In this document: positions 52,913-62,556 of the stretch, in pieces
How the letters are laid out: each line of letters opens with the position of its first letter
Position numbering within the stretch: position 1 is the stretch's first letter
NCBI RefSeq assembly: GCF_902381825.1
Contig: NZ_LR698973.1
Span: 1,001,416 to 1,065,415 of the forward strand
DNA from: Pseudocoprococcus catus
Lineage (GTDB): Bacteria > Bacillota > Clostridia > Lachnospirales > Lachnospiraceae
DNA length: 64,000 nucleotides
Direction of reading: 5' to 3'
Position numbers and translations under genes: made by a program
The notes under the pieces: generated by a model
Seen by the model: only the letters and a program-made list of their open reading frames with translations
Told to the model about the DNA's origin: nothing
The model's database searches: none

Positions 52913-55092
52913 TGAAGAATATTCTGCGTGTTTTTAAGAATGACTTAAACAAGATTCATAATAACGTTATTGCCATGATCGTTATCATGGGTATTCTTGT
53001 TATTCCGACTCTTTATGCATGGTTCAATATTGCAGCCAGCTGGGATCCGTATGGCAGTACGGATGGCCTGAAAATCGCCGTGGCCAGCGAGGATGCAGGT
53101 TATACAAGTGAACTGATCAACGTGGATCTGAATCTTGGTGATGATGTCATTAAGGCATTGAAGGAAAATGACAATTTCAACTGGGTCTTTACAGATGCAG
53201 ATGATGCAGCCGATGGAGTTAAATCCGGCAAATATTATGCGTCCCTTGTTATTCCTGAGGATTTTACCAAGGATATGATGAGTGTTTTTACCAGTGATGT
53301 GACACATCCTCAGATTATTTATTATATTAATGAGAAGGAAAATGCCATTGCACCGAAGGTTACTGAAAAGGGTGCCAGCGCTGTACAGCAGCAGGTGAAT
53401 GACACTTTCATTGAAACCGTTTCAAAAACAGCGCTGGAGGCAATTCAGCTTGTCAGTAATGCTGCTGATGATGAAGATGATCAGGAGTTGGCAGACAAAC
53501 TGTCAAAAACCCTGAACCAGGTAGCTTTTGATTTGAGCAGTGCGGCCAATACAGTGCAGTCCTTTGCCAATCTGACAAAATCGGGTGCGTTGATGCTGGA
53601 TTCAACCACTGAATTTCTGAAGCAGTCCGGTTCTGGTGCGGCAAACAGTGTTGAAGCCTTTGATAAAGCCGGTGAGGGCATTGATTCATTAAACAGCGCT
53701 TTGACAGGTACCACAAAGACGATTTCTGATGCATTGGCACAGAACAAGGAATTCTATACAGCTGTGTCAGATGCGGTGGGCAAAGCGCTGGATTCTTATA
53801 ATACAGATGCGGAGGCCTCCGCCGATGCTTTATATGCCGTGTCAGACAGAATCCAGGATGTGATCGACCGCTATACAGAGATAGAAAATTCCCTGACAGA
53901 CATCGGCAATGATTTTGATTCCCTGAAGATTTTAAACACAGCCATCAGAGATATCAATGGTTTGATCGATACGGCGATTGCAAGACAGACAGCCATTCGG
54001 GACAAGATCAATGAAGCCGCCGGCAGTCTGACAACACTGACCGGGGATGCATCGGATCTCAAGAAAGAAATAAATGATCTGATCGCACAGACAACGGATT
54101 CCGTTGAAGAAGTAAAGACAAGCTATGAAGAGAATGTCAAGAGTGGTCTGAATGATCTGGCAGGCAGTCTGTCATCCACAGATTCCTCCATTACATCTAT
54201 GTTCACAGCGTTGAATGACAGTGTCCAGGATATTGCAGGTGTCACCGACAATGCATCCGGGGATCTGTCGGATGTTCAGAAAACATTGGAAGATTCGGTG
54301 AATCTGTTAAAAGATGCTTCTGACAAACTTACCACAGCATCCAGGAAAGTATCAGACAGCGGCAGTATGGATGCCCTGACCGATCTTCTGGAGGAAAGTC
54401 CTGAGAGCATGGCTTCATTCATTGCTTCTCCGGTAAAACTTCATGAGAACCAGATTTATCCGATTGAGAACTATGGTTCTGCAATGGCACCGTTCTATTC
54501 AACACTGGCCATCTGGGTTGGTGCGGTTGTAATGGCGGCTATGCTGAAAGTTACTGTGTCAGAGAATGCGAAGAAGAGACTAAAGAATCCAAAGGAACAT
54601 CAGCTTTATTTTGGACGAATGATCCTGCTGGTTTGCCTCGGCATTCTGCAGAGTGCACTGATCTGTCTGGGAGATTTGTATTTCCTTGGTATTCAGTGTG
54701 AACATCCGTTGATGTTTATTATCACGGGTTGTTTCTCTAGTCTGATCTATGTCAATATTATTTATGCTTTGACGGTTTCCTTTGGCGATATCGGTAAGGC
54801 AGTTGCTGTTGTACTGATGGTTATGCAGGTAGCCGGAAGCGGCGGTACATTCCCAATCGAATGTGCACCGAAGTTCTTCCAGGTTGTATATCCACTGCTG
54901 CCTTTCGTACACAGTATGAATGCGATGCGTGAGTGTATTGCCGGATTCTATAGCAATTATTACATGGTTGAGATGGCTAAGATGGCATTATATCTGATCC
55001 CGTCCCTGCTTCTCGGTCTGCTTCTCAGAAAGCCGATTATCCGACTCAATGAAGCGTTTATCGAAAAACTTGAAAGTACAAAACTGATGTAA
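52912..55092 (+). CDS. YhgE/Pip domain membrane protein 2
   Basis: 726 residues, paralogous to the previous gene: the first helix ends with IPTLYAWFNIAASWDPYG, the same INEKENAIAPK motif occurs near 140, and the C-terminal helices contain GSGGTFPIECAPKFFQVVYP. It lacks the extra C-terminal extension of protein 1. Probably they work as a pair in the cell envelope. Confidence 0.9.
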   Translation: MKNILRVFKNDLNKIHNNVIAMIVIMGILVIPTLYAWFNIAASWDPYGSTDGLKIAVASEDAGYTSELINVDLNLGDDVIKALKENDNFNWVFTDADDAADGVKSGKYYASLVIPEDFTKDMMSVFTSDVTHPQIIYYINEKENAIAPKVTEKGASAVQQQVNDTFIETVSKTALEAIQLVSNAADDEDDQELADKLSKTLNQVAFDLSSAANTVQSFANLTKSGALMLDSTTEFLKQSGSGAANSVEAFDKAGEGIDSLNSALTGTTKTISDALAQNKEFYTAVSDAVGKALDSYNTDAEASADALYAVSDRIQDVIDRYTEIENSLTDIGNDFDSLKILNTAIRDINGLIDTAIARQTAIRDKINEAAGSLTTLTGDASDLKKEINDLIAQTTDSVEEVKTSYEENVKSGLNDLAGSLSSTDSSITSMFTALNDSVQDIAGVTDNASGDLSDVQKTLEDSVNLLKDASDKLTTASRKVSDSGSMDALTDLLEESPESMASFIASPVKLHENQIYPIENYGSAMAPFYSTLAIWVGAVVMAAMLKVTVSENAKKRLKNPKEHQLYFGRMILLVCLGILQSALICLGDLYFLGIQCEHPLMFIITGCFSSLIYVNIIYALTVSFGDIGKAVAVVLMVMQVAGSGGTFPIECAPKFFQVVYPLLPFVHSMNAMRECIAGFYSNYYMVEMAKMALYLIPSLLLGLLLRKPIIRLNEAFIEKLESTKLM

Positions 55093-55116
55093 CGGGAAAA
55101 CGGTACAACAAGAAAA

Positions 55117-55142
55117 GCCCCTTTACAGAAAGGGGTTTTTTC
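55117..55142 (+). terminator. Terminator of the YhgE operon
   Basis: GCCCCTTT (55117-55124), loop ACAG, AAAGGGG (55129-55135), then a T-run. Confidence 0.93.
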
Positions 55143-55230
55143 TGTACAATGGAACTATTGAAGAATAAGATATTTTGCAGCTGCAAAGAGGTTGAAGGGC
55201 TGCAGAATGATAATGAAAGGAAGATATACA

Positions 55231-55749
55231 ATGACAAATCCAGTTGTAACAATTACAATGACAAACGGAGATGTGATGAAGGCAGAATTATACCCTGAAA
55301 TCGCTCCGAATACAGTGAATAACTTTATTTCCCTCGTTCAGAAAGGCTTTTATGATGGCCTGATTTTTCACAGAGTTATTTCCGGTTTTATGATTCAGGG
55401 CGGTGATCCGCAGGGTACAGGTATGGGCGGTCCAGGCTACAGCATTAAGGGTGAATTCGCCATGAATGGTGTGAGAAATGATCTGAAGCATACAAGAGGT
55501 GTTCTGTCTATGGCACGTTCCATGATGCCGAACTCAGCAGGTTCACAGTTCTTCATTATGCATGCCAATGCACCGCATCTGGATGGACAGTATGCAGCAT
55601 TCGGCAAGGTTGTTGAAGGTCTTGATGTCGTTGATAAGATTGCATCTGTCAGAACAGGATGGCAGGATAAACCGGTTGAAGAGCAGAAGATCCAGTCTAT
55701 GACAGTGGAATTGTTCGGTGAGACTTATCCGGAACCGGAGAAATGCTAA
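55231..55749 (+). CDS. Cyclophilin-type peptidyl-prolyl isomerase
   Basis: 172 residues from ATG 55231 (AAAGGAAG upstream). Conserved cyclophilin motifs: LIFHRVISGFMIQGGDPQGT with the catalytic Arg, SAGSQFFIMHA and HLDGQYAAFGKVVEG. No signal peptide, so it is cytosolic. Catalyses proline isomerisation in protein folding. Confidence 0.95.
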   Translation: MTNPVVTITMTNGDVMKAELYPEIAPNTVNNFISLVQKGFYDGLIFHRVISGFMIQGGDPQGTGMGGPGYSIKGEFAMNGVRNDLKHTRGVLSMARSMMPNSAGSQFFIMHANAPHLDGQYAAFGKVVEGLDVVDKIASVRTGWQDKPVEEQKIQSMTVELFGETYPEPEKC

Positions 55750-55843
55750 TAAGCAACATCTGAGTATGGCTGCCGCAAGATGCCGTTATCGCAGAGTGAT
55801 CTGCGGCATTTTGGGCGGCCATTTTTAGAAGGGAGGGTGAGAG

Positions 55844-56851
55844 ATGGCGATTCTTGTTGTGCGGATTGAAGATGTGTCAACCCTTTTAATGAATGAGTTT
55901 TTTGACTATAACGGAAGGTGTTATGCCCTGACACGCTCAAGGAAAGAGAATACGGATGTTTGTATCAACCTTGAGGATTTTTATGAGGGAACGGTTCAGA
56001 GCGAAAGTCTGGAGGACATACCGGTGGTCTTTGTAAAAGCACAGGATGGCGGCTGGGCTGTGATCGGGTACTATAAGCGGGCAGAAGTGCGCAAGAAGAT
56101 CATGCGTCCGTCTCTGTTCCTTGAAGGTAATATTCGGGCAGACGTCAGAGAAGCATGGCTGTTTTCTGAGGATGAGCGGAAGCAGATATTTGCAGCACAT
56201 TTTGGAGAGCGGTATTATGAGGTTGTAGAAGATGATGATGCCCGTTATCAACCGTTGATGGCGTGTATGACAGACAACCCTGGACAAAACAGTCTGCTGC
56301 GGTATGATTGTGTGGATATCTTTTTGCAGAGTACCATCCGGAATCAGTATGAGGCGTGTCTGGCAGAATGCGAACGACTGGCTTCGGCGCTGATGTGTGA
56401 GACATGTACGGATCTGAGGGAAATCAAGCGGCTTGAAGTGTGTGGACGGCAGGCGGCTGTGCTGAACGGCAGAGAAGCAGACGGCTATTATTATGAAGCG
56501 ATGGCGGATGAGCAGTTGGGCAGAGTACGACAGGGCATGAAAGCCATCGAGAAAGCCCTTCGTATCGAACCGGAGGGGGCGGATCTGATGGCGCTCAAAG
56601 GACAGCTCCTTGTGGGTATGGGAAAGGCTGATGCAGCGGCACAGTGGTTTCACAAAGCCTGGTATGAAAGTGGAGATGATGATTATCTGATGTTGGAAGG
56701 CCGGGCATGGCTTTTGGATGAAAAGCCGGATGATGCACTGGAATGTTTCAAGAAGATCAGCGACAAAGGACTTCTGGATGCGGCCGGGATCAACCTTAAA
56801 GACATGGAGCAAAGGTGGCCGCCGGTCAGCGCCAGAGGGGTTCGGGGTTAA
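55844..56851 (+). CDS. TPR-repeat protein, function unknown
   Basis: 335 residues. The N-terminal 150 residues form an uncharacterised domain rich in Arg and Asp; the C-terminal half has about three tetratricopeptide-like repeats (DGYYYEAMADEQLGRVRQGM, then MALKGQLLVGMGKADAAAQW and AWLLDEKPDDALECFKKIS). Likely a protein interaction scaffold. GGGAGGG precedes the ATG. The 94-base gap before it contains pairing TGCCGCA/TGCGGCA. Confidence 0.65.
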   Translation: MAILVVRIEDVSTLLMNEFFDYNGRCYALTRSRKENTDVCINLEDFYEGTVQSESLEDIPVVFVKAQDGGWAVIGYYKRAEVRKKIMRPSLFLEGNIRADVREAWLFSEDERKQIFAAHFGERYYEVVEDDDARYQPLMACMTDNPGQNSLLRYDCVDIFLQSTIRNQYEACLAECERLASALMCETCTDLREIKRLEVCGRQAAVLNGREADGYYYEAMADEQLGRVRQGMKAIEKALRIEPEGADLMALKGQLLVGMGKADAAAQWFHKAWYESGDDDYLMLEGRAWLLDEKPDDALECFKKISDKGLLDAAGINLKDMEQRWPPVSARGVRG

Positions 56852-56925
56852 CAGAAGAAACTAGTACATCGTTTTCGAAATAACTACACCATTCACTTGC
56901 CAGCGGAATGAAAGGAGCGGATTTC

Positions 56926-57669
56926 ATGAGTGAACAGGAAAACATTCTCAAGTTAAAAGCAATGATTGAGGCATCGGATAATATTGTATTTTTCGGTGGT
57001 GCAGGGGTATCTACAGAAAGCGGTATTCCGGATTTCAGAAGTGAGACAGGTATCTACAATACCGTTCACAAATACGGCTGTTCACCGGAACAGATTCTTT
57101 CTCATACATTTTTTATGAGAAAGCCGGAGATTTTCTATGATTTTTACAAGTCAACCATGGTTTACAGAGAGGCAGAACCTAATGAAGCCCATAAGGCACT
57201 GGCGAAACTGGAGAAGATCGGTAAGCTGAAAGCAGTTGTTACACAGAACATTGACGGACTGCATCAGAAAGCCGGTTCAGAGAAAGTCTATGAGCTCCAT
57301 GGCACCATTATGAAGAATTACTGTATGAAGTGCGGTCAGTTCTATGATCTGGATTATGTGATGGCTTCCGAGGGTGTGCCGAGATGTGAGAAGTGCGGCG
57401 GTATGGTGAAACCGGATGTTGTGCTCTATGAAGAAGGTCTGGATGATACCACCATCAGCAAGAGTGTGCGGGCCATAGCGGAAGCAGATGTGCTGATTAT
57501 TGGCGGTACATCACTGAATGTTTATCCGGCAGCCGGTTTTATTAATTACTACCATGGCAATAAGCTGGTACTGATCAATAAGAGTGAGACACCATATGAT
57601 CATGAGGCCAACCTGCTGATTCATGACAGCATTGGCAAGGTATTGAAAGCCTGCGTGGCAGATTTGTAG
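56926..57669 (+). CDS. cobB: NAD-dependent protein deacylase, sirtuin
   Basis: 247 residues from ATG 56926 (AAAGGAG about 10 bases upstream). Sir2 motifs: FFGGAGVSTESGIPDFRS, VTQNIDGLH, the catalytic His in YELHGTI, two CxxC zinc pairs (CMKCGQ and CEKCGG) and GGTSLNVYPA. Removes acyl groups from lysine using NAD. Confidence 0.95.
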   Translation: MSEQENILKLKAMIEASDNIVFFGGAGVSTESGIPDFRSETGIYNTVHKYGCSPEQILSHTFFMRKPEIFYDFYKSTMVYREAEPNEAHKALAKLEKIGKLKAVVTQNIDGLHQKAGSEKVYELHGTIMKNYCMKCGQFYDLDYVMASEGVPRCEKCGGMVKPDVVLYEEGLDDTTISKSVRAIAEADVLIIGGTSLNVYPAAGFINYYHGNKLVLINKSETPYDHEANLLIHDSIGKVLKACVADL

Positions 57670-57749
57670 AAAATGCAGTGCAATCTGACCAATGCTTTTG
57701 TACATTCGATGATAAATGTATATTTTTAGGCATTTTAACTAAAAATATA

Positions 57750-57778
57750 TTGAAATAGGACATATAAAGCGTTATACT
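57750..57778 (+). promoter_or_regulatory. Promoter of the FMN riboswitch transcript
   Basis: TTGAAA (57750-57755), 17-base spacer, TATACT (57773-57778), about 17 bases before the riboswitch. Confidence 0.85.
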
Positions 57779-57792
57779 GTCTATGTTGTAAA

Positions 57793-57932
57793 ACATCTTT
57801 TCAGGGCAGGGTGCAAGTCCCTACCGGCGGTAAAGCCCGCGAGCGAAGAAGAATGGCATGATTATTTTTCGGATGCATGATCCGGTGAGATTCCGGAGCC
57901 GACAGTATAGTCTGGATGAGAGAGAAGAAGAT
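57793..57932 (+). promoter_or_regulatory. FMN riboswitch (RFN element)
   Basis: All conserved blocks are present: CAGGGCAGGGTGCAAGTCCC, ACCGGCGGTAAAGCCCGCGA, then GATCCGGTGAGATTCCGG, GCCGACAGTATAGTCTGGAT. The closing stem pairs CATCTTTTC with GAGAGAAGAAGAT. It binds flavin mononucleotide and normally turns off riboflavin synthesis or uptake genes. Confidence 0.97.
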
Positions 57933-57967
57933 TTGCATTTTATTTGAATGTTGACCTTTGTATGTAT

Positions 57968-58008
57968 GCCCTGAATTCTTTGTGTGAGGATTCAGGGCTT
58001 TTTCTTTT
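57968..58008 (+). terminator. Riboswitch-linked terminator
   Basis: GCCCTGAAT (57968-57976) pairs with ATTCAGGGC (57990-57998), then TTTTTCTTTT. It is 36 bases after the riboswitch and is the likely expression platform. Confidence 0.93.
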
Positions 58009-58151
58009 ATGAAATATGAAAAAGGAAGTTCTGACAGGATCATCCGCCGGAATTTCCTGATGTGACTTTTGATAAAATGTAGTCTCCATGAAAAGAATGC
58101 TGTACAGAGTCGCAGATGACTGACTTGCAAGAATGTATCGGAGGTATGGAA

Positions 58152-59693
58152 ATGGAAAAGTTTTATCTTGGATTTGACGCAGGAACACAGAGTGTAAAAG
58201 TAACCGTATATAATGAGAAAATGGAATGCGTGGCATCTACATCAGCACCGACAACACTGACTTACCCGCATCCGGGATGGGTGGATATGGATGTGGATGA
58301 ATATCTGGCGCTGACGGTAAGCGGCATGGCTGAATGCAGTCGGCAGATGCGCGAGAAAGGCCTGGATCCGAAACAGATCCAGTCTATTATGGGGGATGGT
58401 ATTATCTGCGGAATCGCCGGTGTGGATGAAGAGGGCAATGCCATCACACCATATATTAATTATCTGGATTCAAGAACCCAGGAGGATGAAGTGCTGATCA
58501 ACAGCTGGGATTTGGATATCTGGGGCAGGGAAACAGGCAATCCTGAGGCAAAATGCATGTTTCCGGCACTGTTTGCCAGGTGGCTGCTGAAGAATAATGA
58601 AGCTTTTAAGGCCCGCGGAGCAAAGTTTATCCATAATGCGCCTTATGTACTGGCACATCTGGCGGGGCTGAAAGCAAAGGATATGTTTATCGACTGGGGC
58701 GCTATGTCCGGATGGGGCATGGGCTATAAGGTTGAAGAAAAATGCTGGTCACCGGAGCAGTTGAAGATTCTTGGTATTGAGGCATCCATGATGCCGAAGA
58801 TTGTCAAACCATGGGATATTGTCGGACATTTGACAGAAGAAATGTCAGAGAAGACGGGACTGGCAGCAGGAACACCGATTTGCGGCGGCGCCGGCGATAC
58901 GATGCAGTCCATGCTTGGCAGCGGCAATATGGGAGCAGGACAGGCTGTGGATGTGGCAGGCACCTGTTCTATGTTCTGCGTTTCCACAAAAGGTATTATT
59001 CCTGAACTCAGTAAGAAGGGGGCCGGACTGATTTTCAACAGCGGTACATTGCCGGATACCTATTTCTACTGGGGCTATATCCGTACGGGCGGCTTGGCGC
59101 TGCGCTGGTTCAAGGACTCTGTCTGCGGGCAGGAAAAAGACGGTGATTATTTTGATGTACTGAACAATGCAGCCAAAGATATCCCGGCAGGATCTGATGG
59201 CGTATTATTCCTGCCGTATCTGACGGGCGGTACCAATGACGTGAAAGAGGCCACAGGCTGTTTCCTTAACATGACGCTGGATACAGATCAGGCTACTCTC
59301 TGGCATGCGGTATTAGAGGCTATCGGCTATGACTATATGGAAATTACAGACCTGTACCGTGGTGCCGGTGTGGATATGAGCCGTATCACCATCACAGAAG
59401 GCGGCAGCCGCAGCGAAATCTGGAACCAGATGAAATCCGACATGCTGGGCAGCGAAGTGATCACATTGAAGAATGCCGGCGGCGCTGTGGTGACAGACTG
59501 TATCGTCGGTGCCTATGCACTGGGACATATCACTAATATGAAAGCGGCATTGACAGAAAGTCTGGAGATTAAGAAACTGTATTATACCAATGCGGAAAAT
59601 CATGATTTTTACGCTAAACAGTATGCGCTGCAGAAAAAACTGGTGAAACAGGATATGAAAGAGGCGTTCCATACACTGAAAGCGCTGCACTAA
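58152..59693 (+). CDS. FGGY-family carbohydrate kinase (xylulokinase-like)
   Basis: 513 residues from ATG 58152 (GGAGG 7 bases upstream). The N-terminal FGGY domain starts LGFDAGTQSVKVTVY, and the C-terminal domain holds TEGGSRSEIWNQMKSDMLG with its phosphate loop and DVAGTCSMFC. Members phosphorylate xylulose, ribulose or similar sugars. The substrate cannot be fixed. It is the first gene after the FMN riboswitch. Confidence 0.9.
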   Translation: MEKFYLGFDAGTQSVKVTVYNEKMECVASTSAPTTLTYPHPGWVDMDVDEYLALTVSGMAECSRQMREKGLDPKQIQSIMGDGIICGIAGVDEEGNAITPYINYLDSRTQEDEVLINSWDLDIWGRETGNPEAKCMFPALFARWLLKNNEAFKARGAKFIHNAPYVLAHLAGLKAKDMFIDWGAMSGWGMGYKVEEKCWSPEQLKILGIEASMMPKIVKPWDIVGHLTEEMSEKTGLAAGTPICGGAGDTMQSMLGSGNMGAGQAVDVAGTCSMFCVSTKGIIPELSKKGAGLIFNSGTLPDTYFYWGYIRTGGLALRWFKDSVCGQEKDGDYFDVLNNAAKDIPAGSDGVLFLPYLTGGTNDVKEATGCFLNMTLDTDQATLWHAVLEAIGYDYMEITDLYRGAGVDMSRITITEGGSRSEIWNQMKSDMLGSEVITLKNAGGAVVTDCIVGAYALGHITNMKAALTESLEIKKLYYTNAENHDFYAKQYALQKKLVKQDMKEAFHTLKALH

Positions 59694-59787
59694 AAAGGTG
59701 GGCTGCCCTTGAAAAATGATTGGCCTGCAGCTAAGAAGTATTGATAACAGGATTAAAATGAGCAGCGCGCAGACATAGAATATCGAC

Positions 59788-59944
59788 AAAAGACTGGCAA
59801 ATGAACCGTTCAACACAGGTACACTTTCGTTGACAGACACTGGCAGTAGTACATAAGGTCCTAAAAGACAGGATTTAAGTACCGACCATGTCTGAAACAC
59901 CTGTGTTTGAATGGTTCATTTGTCAGTCTTTTTTGAAGTTTTTG
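59788..59944. repeat. Long near-continuous hairpin of about 150 bases
   Basis: The left arm from 59788 (AAAGACTGGCAAATGAACC..., ending ACACAGGT at 59820) pairs with the right arm 59899-59937 (ACCTGTGT...GGTTCATTT, GTCAGTCTTT), with G-T pairs and one bulge. Inner parts also pair (GTAC-TAA-TCCT with AGGATTTAAGTAC). A T-run ends it. There is no gene in 59694-60116. Confidence 0.85.
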
Positions 59945-60116
59945 GCTGTACGCTATTCATTTGAATCCCATTTTGAGGGTATTTGAGCTGCAGACAATTT
60001 GTTTTTGAGCAGCCCGCATAGATAATATTGGACTCGAAAGATTTAGATTGTTGGTGTAAAATAAAAATATCGGAATGGGAATAGGAATTAAAAAATAGAT
60101 TTATTGGGGAGATGAT

Positions 60117-61235
60117 GTGCGGATGGAAGAACCTTTGATCATTCGGCGGGATGAGTATATGTTTGAGAGTGGTATGAAAATATGTTTAGTAGGATTGATA
60201 GTAGTTGTATTATGCTCAATAGCGGCTTTATATAGACATATTAATCCGTTGGCAGATGAGATATATAGTATTAAATCTGTAGATGATATTATTTCCTGTG
60301 GCTGGCTGGTTGGTTTATGTATTGTTGTATTTGTGGGTGTTCCTGAAATGGTGAGAAGTTATGGATTTAGGTATAAACTGGATGAAAATGGTATTACCGA
60401 AAAGTACAATAACAGTGCATTACGGACGTTGAGGACCTGGGCGGAGTGTGATAGCTTGGGAGTAAAAATGGTTGGCGAATATCGAAAAGGTCAATATCGA
60501 AAAATTGTTTGTTCAAGAAATATTGGCGGTTCTGTACTGGAGATTTGCTATACGCCGGAAATGTGGAAAAAAATAAGTACATATGTCGGGCGGCATGGCG
60601 TTCAGATTTTAGAACCGGGGATAAATGTTTCAAGGAAAAGAAAAAAATATAGAAAAAAAGATATAAAGGCAGGCGAAAGAAAAAAATGTGTTTTACGAGA
60701 TATAAAGGGAGAATTTCTAATTAATGATAAAGAAAGTTTTCAGAGAGAAAGAAAAAACTTTGCTAAGACTACGGGCATCTTAATGGGGCTTTTGGTGTTT
60801 GTCTGGTATCTTATATTGTCGTTTATAGATGGCTCTTTTATCAAGTATATATGGGCTTTTCCGGCTGCAGCAGCATTTAATGGGTTAGTATTATATAATG
60901 AAGAGGCGGAGGCCGGAAATAAATGGACAGTCAGCAGAAAAGGAATAGAATCGACATCGCCGTTTAGGAAAAAAACAATTTTTTATGAATGGAATGAAAT
61001 AGAAAGAACAGGTGTTTATTCGGAAGGGGGACAACTGGGGTATTATATATTTTTTAAGATTTATGAGAGGCGTAAAAAAATAAAAGTACGTTTTACAGAA
61101 AAGCGATATGAAGAATTTTTGAAATATGTACCGGAGGGAAAGGAAACGGACCCTATAACCGGTGAATTTTTGATTAGATGGCGTTCGGCGATGAGAAGCT
61201 ACGGCAAAAGCCGGGATGACTTTGATGAATGGTAG
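60117..61235 (+). CDS. Membrane protein with PH-like domains, unknown function
   Basis: 372 residues from GTG 60117 (GGGGAG 5 bases upstream; ATG 60123 is the alternative). Two pairs of membrane helices (about 20-40 and 60-80, then 220-240 and 245-262), each pair followed by a beta-rich domain of about 85 residues, in the pattern of YcxB/PH-like membrane proteins. The coding sequence is more AT-rich than its neighbours, suggesting later arrival. Confidence 0.6.
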   Translation: MRMEEPLIIRRDEYMFESGMKICLVGLIVVVLCSIAALYRHINPLADEIYSIKSVDDIISCGWLVGLCIVVFVGVPEMVRSYGFRYKLDENGITEKYNNSALRTLRTWAECDSLGVKMVGEYRKGQYRKIVCSRNIGGSVLEICYTPEMWKKISTYVGRHGVQILEPGINVSRKRKKYRKKDIKAGERKKCVLRDIKGEFLINDKESFQRERKNFAKTTGILMGLLVFVWYLILSFIDGSFIKYIWAFPAAAAFNGLVLYNEEAEAGNKWTVSRKGIESTSPFRKKTIFYEWNEIERTGVYSEGGQLGYYIFFKIYERRKKIKVRFTEKRYEEFLKYVPEGKETDPITGEFLIRWRSAMRSYGKSRDDFDEW

Positions 61236-61250
61236 AAATGAAACAGAAGA

Positions 61251-61305
61251 AAATGGCGTGCAGTCCAGAAAATCCATTGGAAAATCTGGATTAGCACGCC
61301 ATTTT
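61251..61305. terminator. Bidirectional terminator between convergent genes
   Basis: AATGGCGTGC with GCACGCCATT, and an inner TCCAGA/TCTGGA, with T-rich flanks on both strands. Confidence 0.88.
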
Positions 61306-61335
61306 GCTGTTAAGACAAAGTTACTTGCAGCAAAA

Positions 61336-62118
61336 CTATTTAATTCGTTTAGCCAGTACGGCAAATCGTCCGTCCGTTGTATAGTAATCGCAGGTGGACA
61401 GTGTAATAATCTCATCTCCGAATGACGGTGCATTTTCCTCGTCATAGTACAGGGAAAGGTTTTTAATGTTGTTTAGATATTCTTCAAAATCATAGGCAGT
61501 CTCTGCGTTGATGAAATCATAGTATTTGAATTCTTCTGAATCCGGGTCATAGGCCTTGGACTGGAAGGAGGCAAATATTTTGTAAGTGCCCGGACGATAC
61601 ATGGTATCAAAAGTAACAATAGAGTGTTCTTTCAGATAATCATTGTCCTGGAAATCCATCAGCGGGCCGAACATGGTGCCGTTTTTCATATGATGGCCGT
61701 AAATAATGGTGTCTGTGCTGGATGGATTGAAGGTACATCTGGAATCGACAAAAAGCATACCGCCGATATCATAGTCGCCGTTGAAGTTCTTACGCAGATA
61801 GTGTTCCGGGTCATCCGGTGTATACATGACGGGATTGTTGATATTGGTGCCTTCAATGGAAAGCCAGCCGATGAAATCCTTATTCTCATTGTATAAATTG
61901 CCGTATTTCTCCATCATGGCCTCAGATTCAGCCACAGGGTCTTCTTCATCGGAATCATCGGAAGCTTCAGTGACATCAGTGTTAATTCTGTCAGCCAGCT
62001 GGTCAATGTTCTTCTGGGTTGTGTGTGCCTGCCATGCGTATTTGCCAAGGGAAAAGGCACTCCAGCCAAAGCAGATGATGGCAATGATCAATATGATTGT
62101 TCCAATTACTCTTTTCAT
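61336..62118 (-). CDS. srtB: Class B sortase
   Basis: 260 residues: N-terminal membrane anchor (about 5-25), a linker rich in Asp and Glu, then the sortase fold with catalytic His in DTIIYGHHM, Cys in ITLSTCDYY and Arg in GRFAVLAKR. Class B features are the long N-terminal extension and the HH motif. Anchors surface proteins to peptidoglycan; no LPxTG-type substrate is in the window. The 5' region is interrupted by a MITE, see below. Confidence 0.93.
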   Translation of the reverse strand: MKRVIGTIILIIAIICFGWSAFSLGKYAWQAHTTQKNIDQLADRINTDVTEASDDSDEEDPVAESEAMMEKYGNLYNENKDFIGWLSIEGTNINNPVMYTPDDPEHYLRKNFNGDYDIGGMLFVDSRCTFNPSSTDTIIYGHHMKNGTMFGPLMDFQDNDYLKEHSIVTFDTMYRPGTYKIFASFQSKAYDPDSEEFKYYDFINAETAYDFEEYLNNIKNLSLYYDEENAPSFGDEIITLSTCDYYTTDGRFAVLAKRIK

Positions 62119-62145
62119 ATAGTATTCCTTCTTGAATATATTATT

Positions 62146-62287
62146 GTAACTGTTCAGAGCCAGCCTCCAAAATGCTACGCATTTCGTCGGTGTGGCGTAT
62201 CCGCCAAATAAAATTTCAAAAACAGTTTTAAAAATGCAAGCATTTTATACCTGCTTTTTGAAATTTTGCCTGGCTCTGAACAGTTAC
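62146..62287. mobile_element. 142-bp MITE with perfect 18-bp terminal inverted repeats
   Basis: Ends GTAACTGTTCAGAGCCAG (62146-62163) and its exact complement (62270-62287). The 8-base target duplication ATATTATT flanks it on both sides (62138-62145 and 62288-62295). Inside are several small hairpins (AAATGC/GCATTT, AAATTTCAAAAA with TTTTTGAAATTT) and no gene. GTAA ends and 8-base duplications are typical of the IS66 family. It lies 27 bases upstream of the sortase start. Confidence 0.93.
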
Positions 62288-62547
62288 ATATTATTTTGTT
62301 ATGCACTAAGTATAAGCGGGATTTTTATGACTGTCAATGAAGTAGATTATTTTAATGTATATTGAAAAGAAAATTTCATATGCTATAAAGCCATCAGGCA
62401 ATAAAAGATAGCAGTTGGTTCATGCAGTGGCAAACTACACCAGCCGCAACGGCGATAATAAAAGAAAGCATAAAAAATATTTTATTGAAATGATTTGCAG
62501 AAAATACCAGATTTTTTAAATTAGATATGGCGTTTTAAAAAGTAGTA

Positions 62548-62556
62548 TGCTAGAAT
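62548..62556 (+). promoter_or_regulatory. Probable extended -10 element of ackA
   Basis: TGCTAGAAT is an extended -10 (TGn followed by TAGAAT) about 125 bases upstream of ackA; no good -35 hexamer is seen, which is acceptable for this type. Confidence 0.45.
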
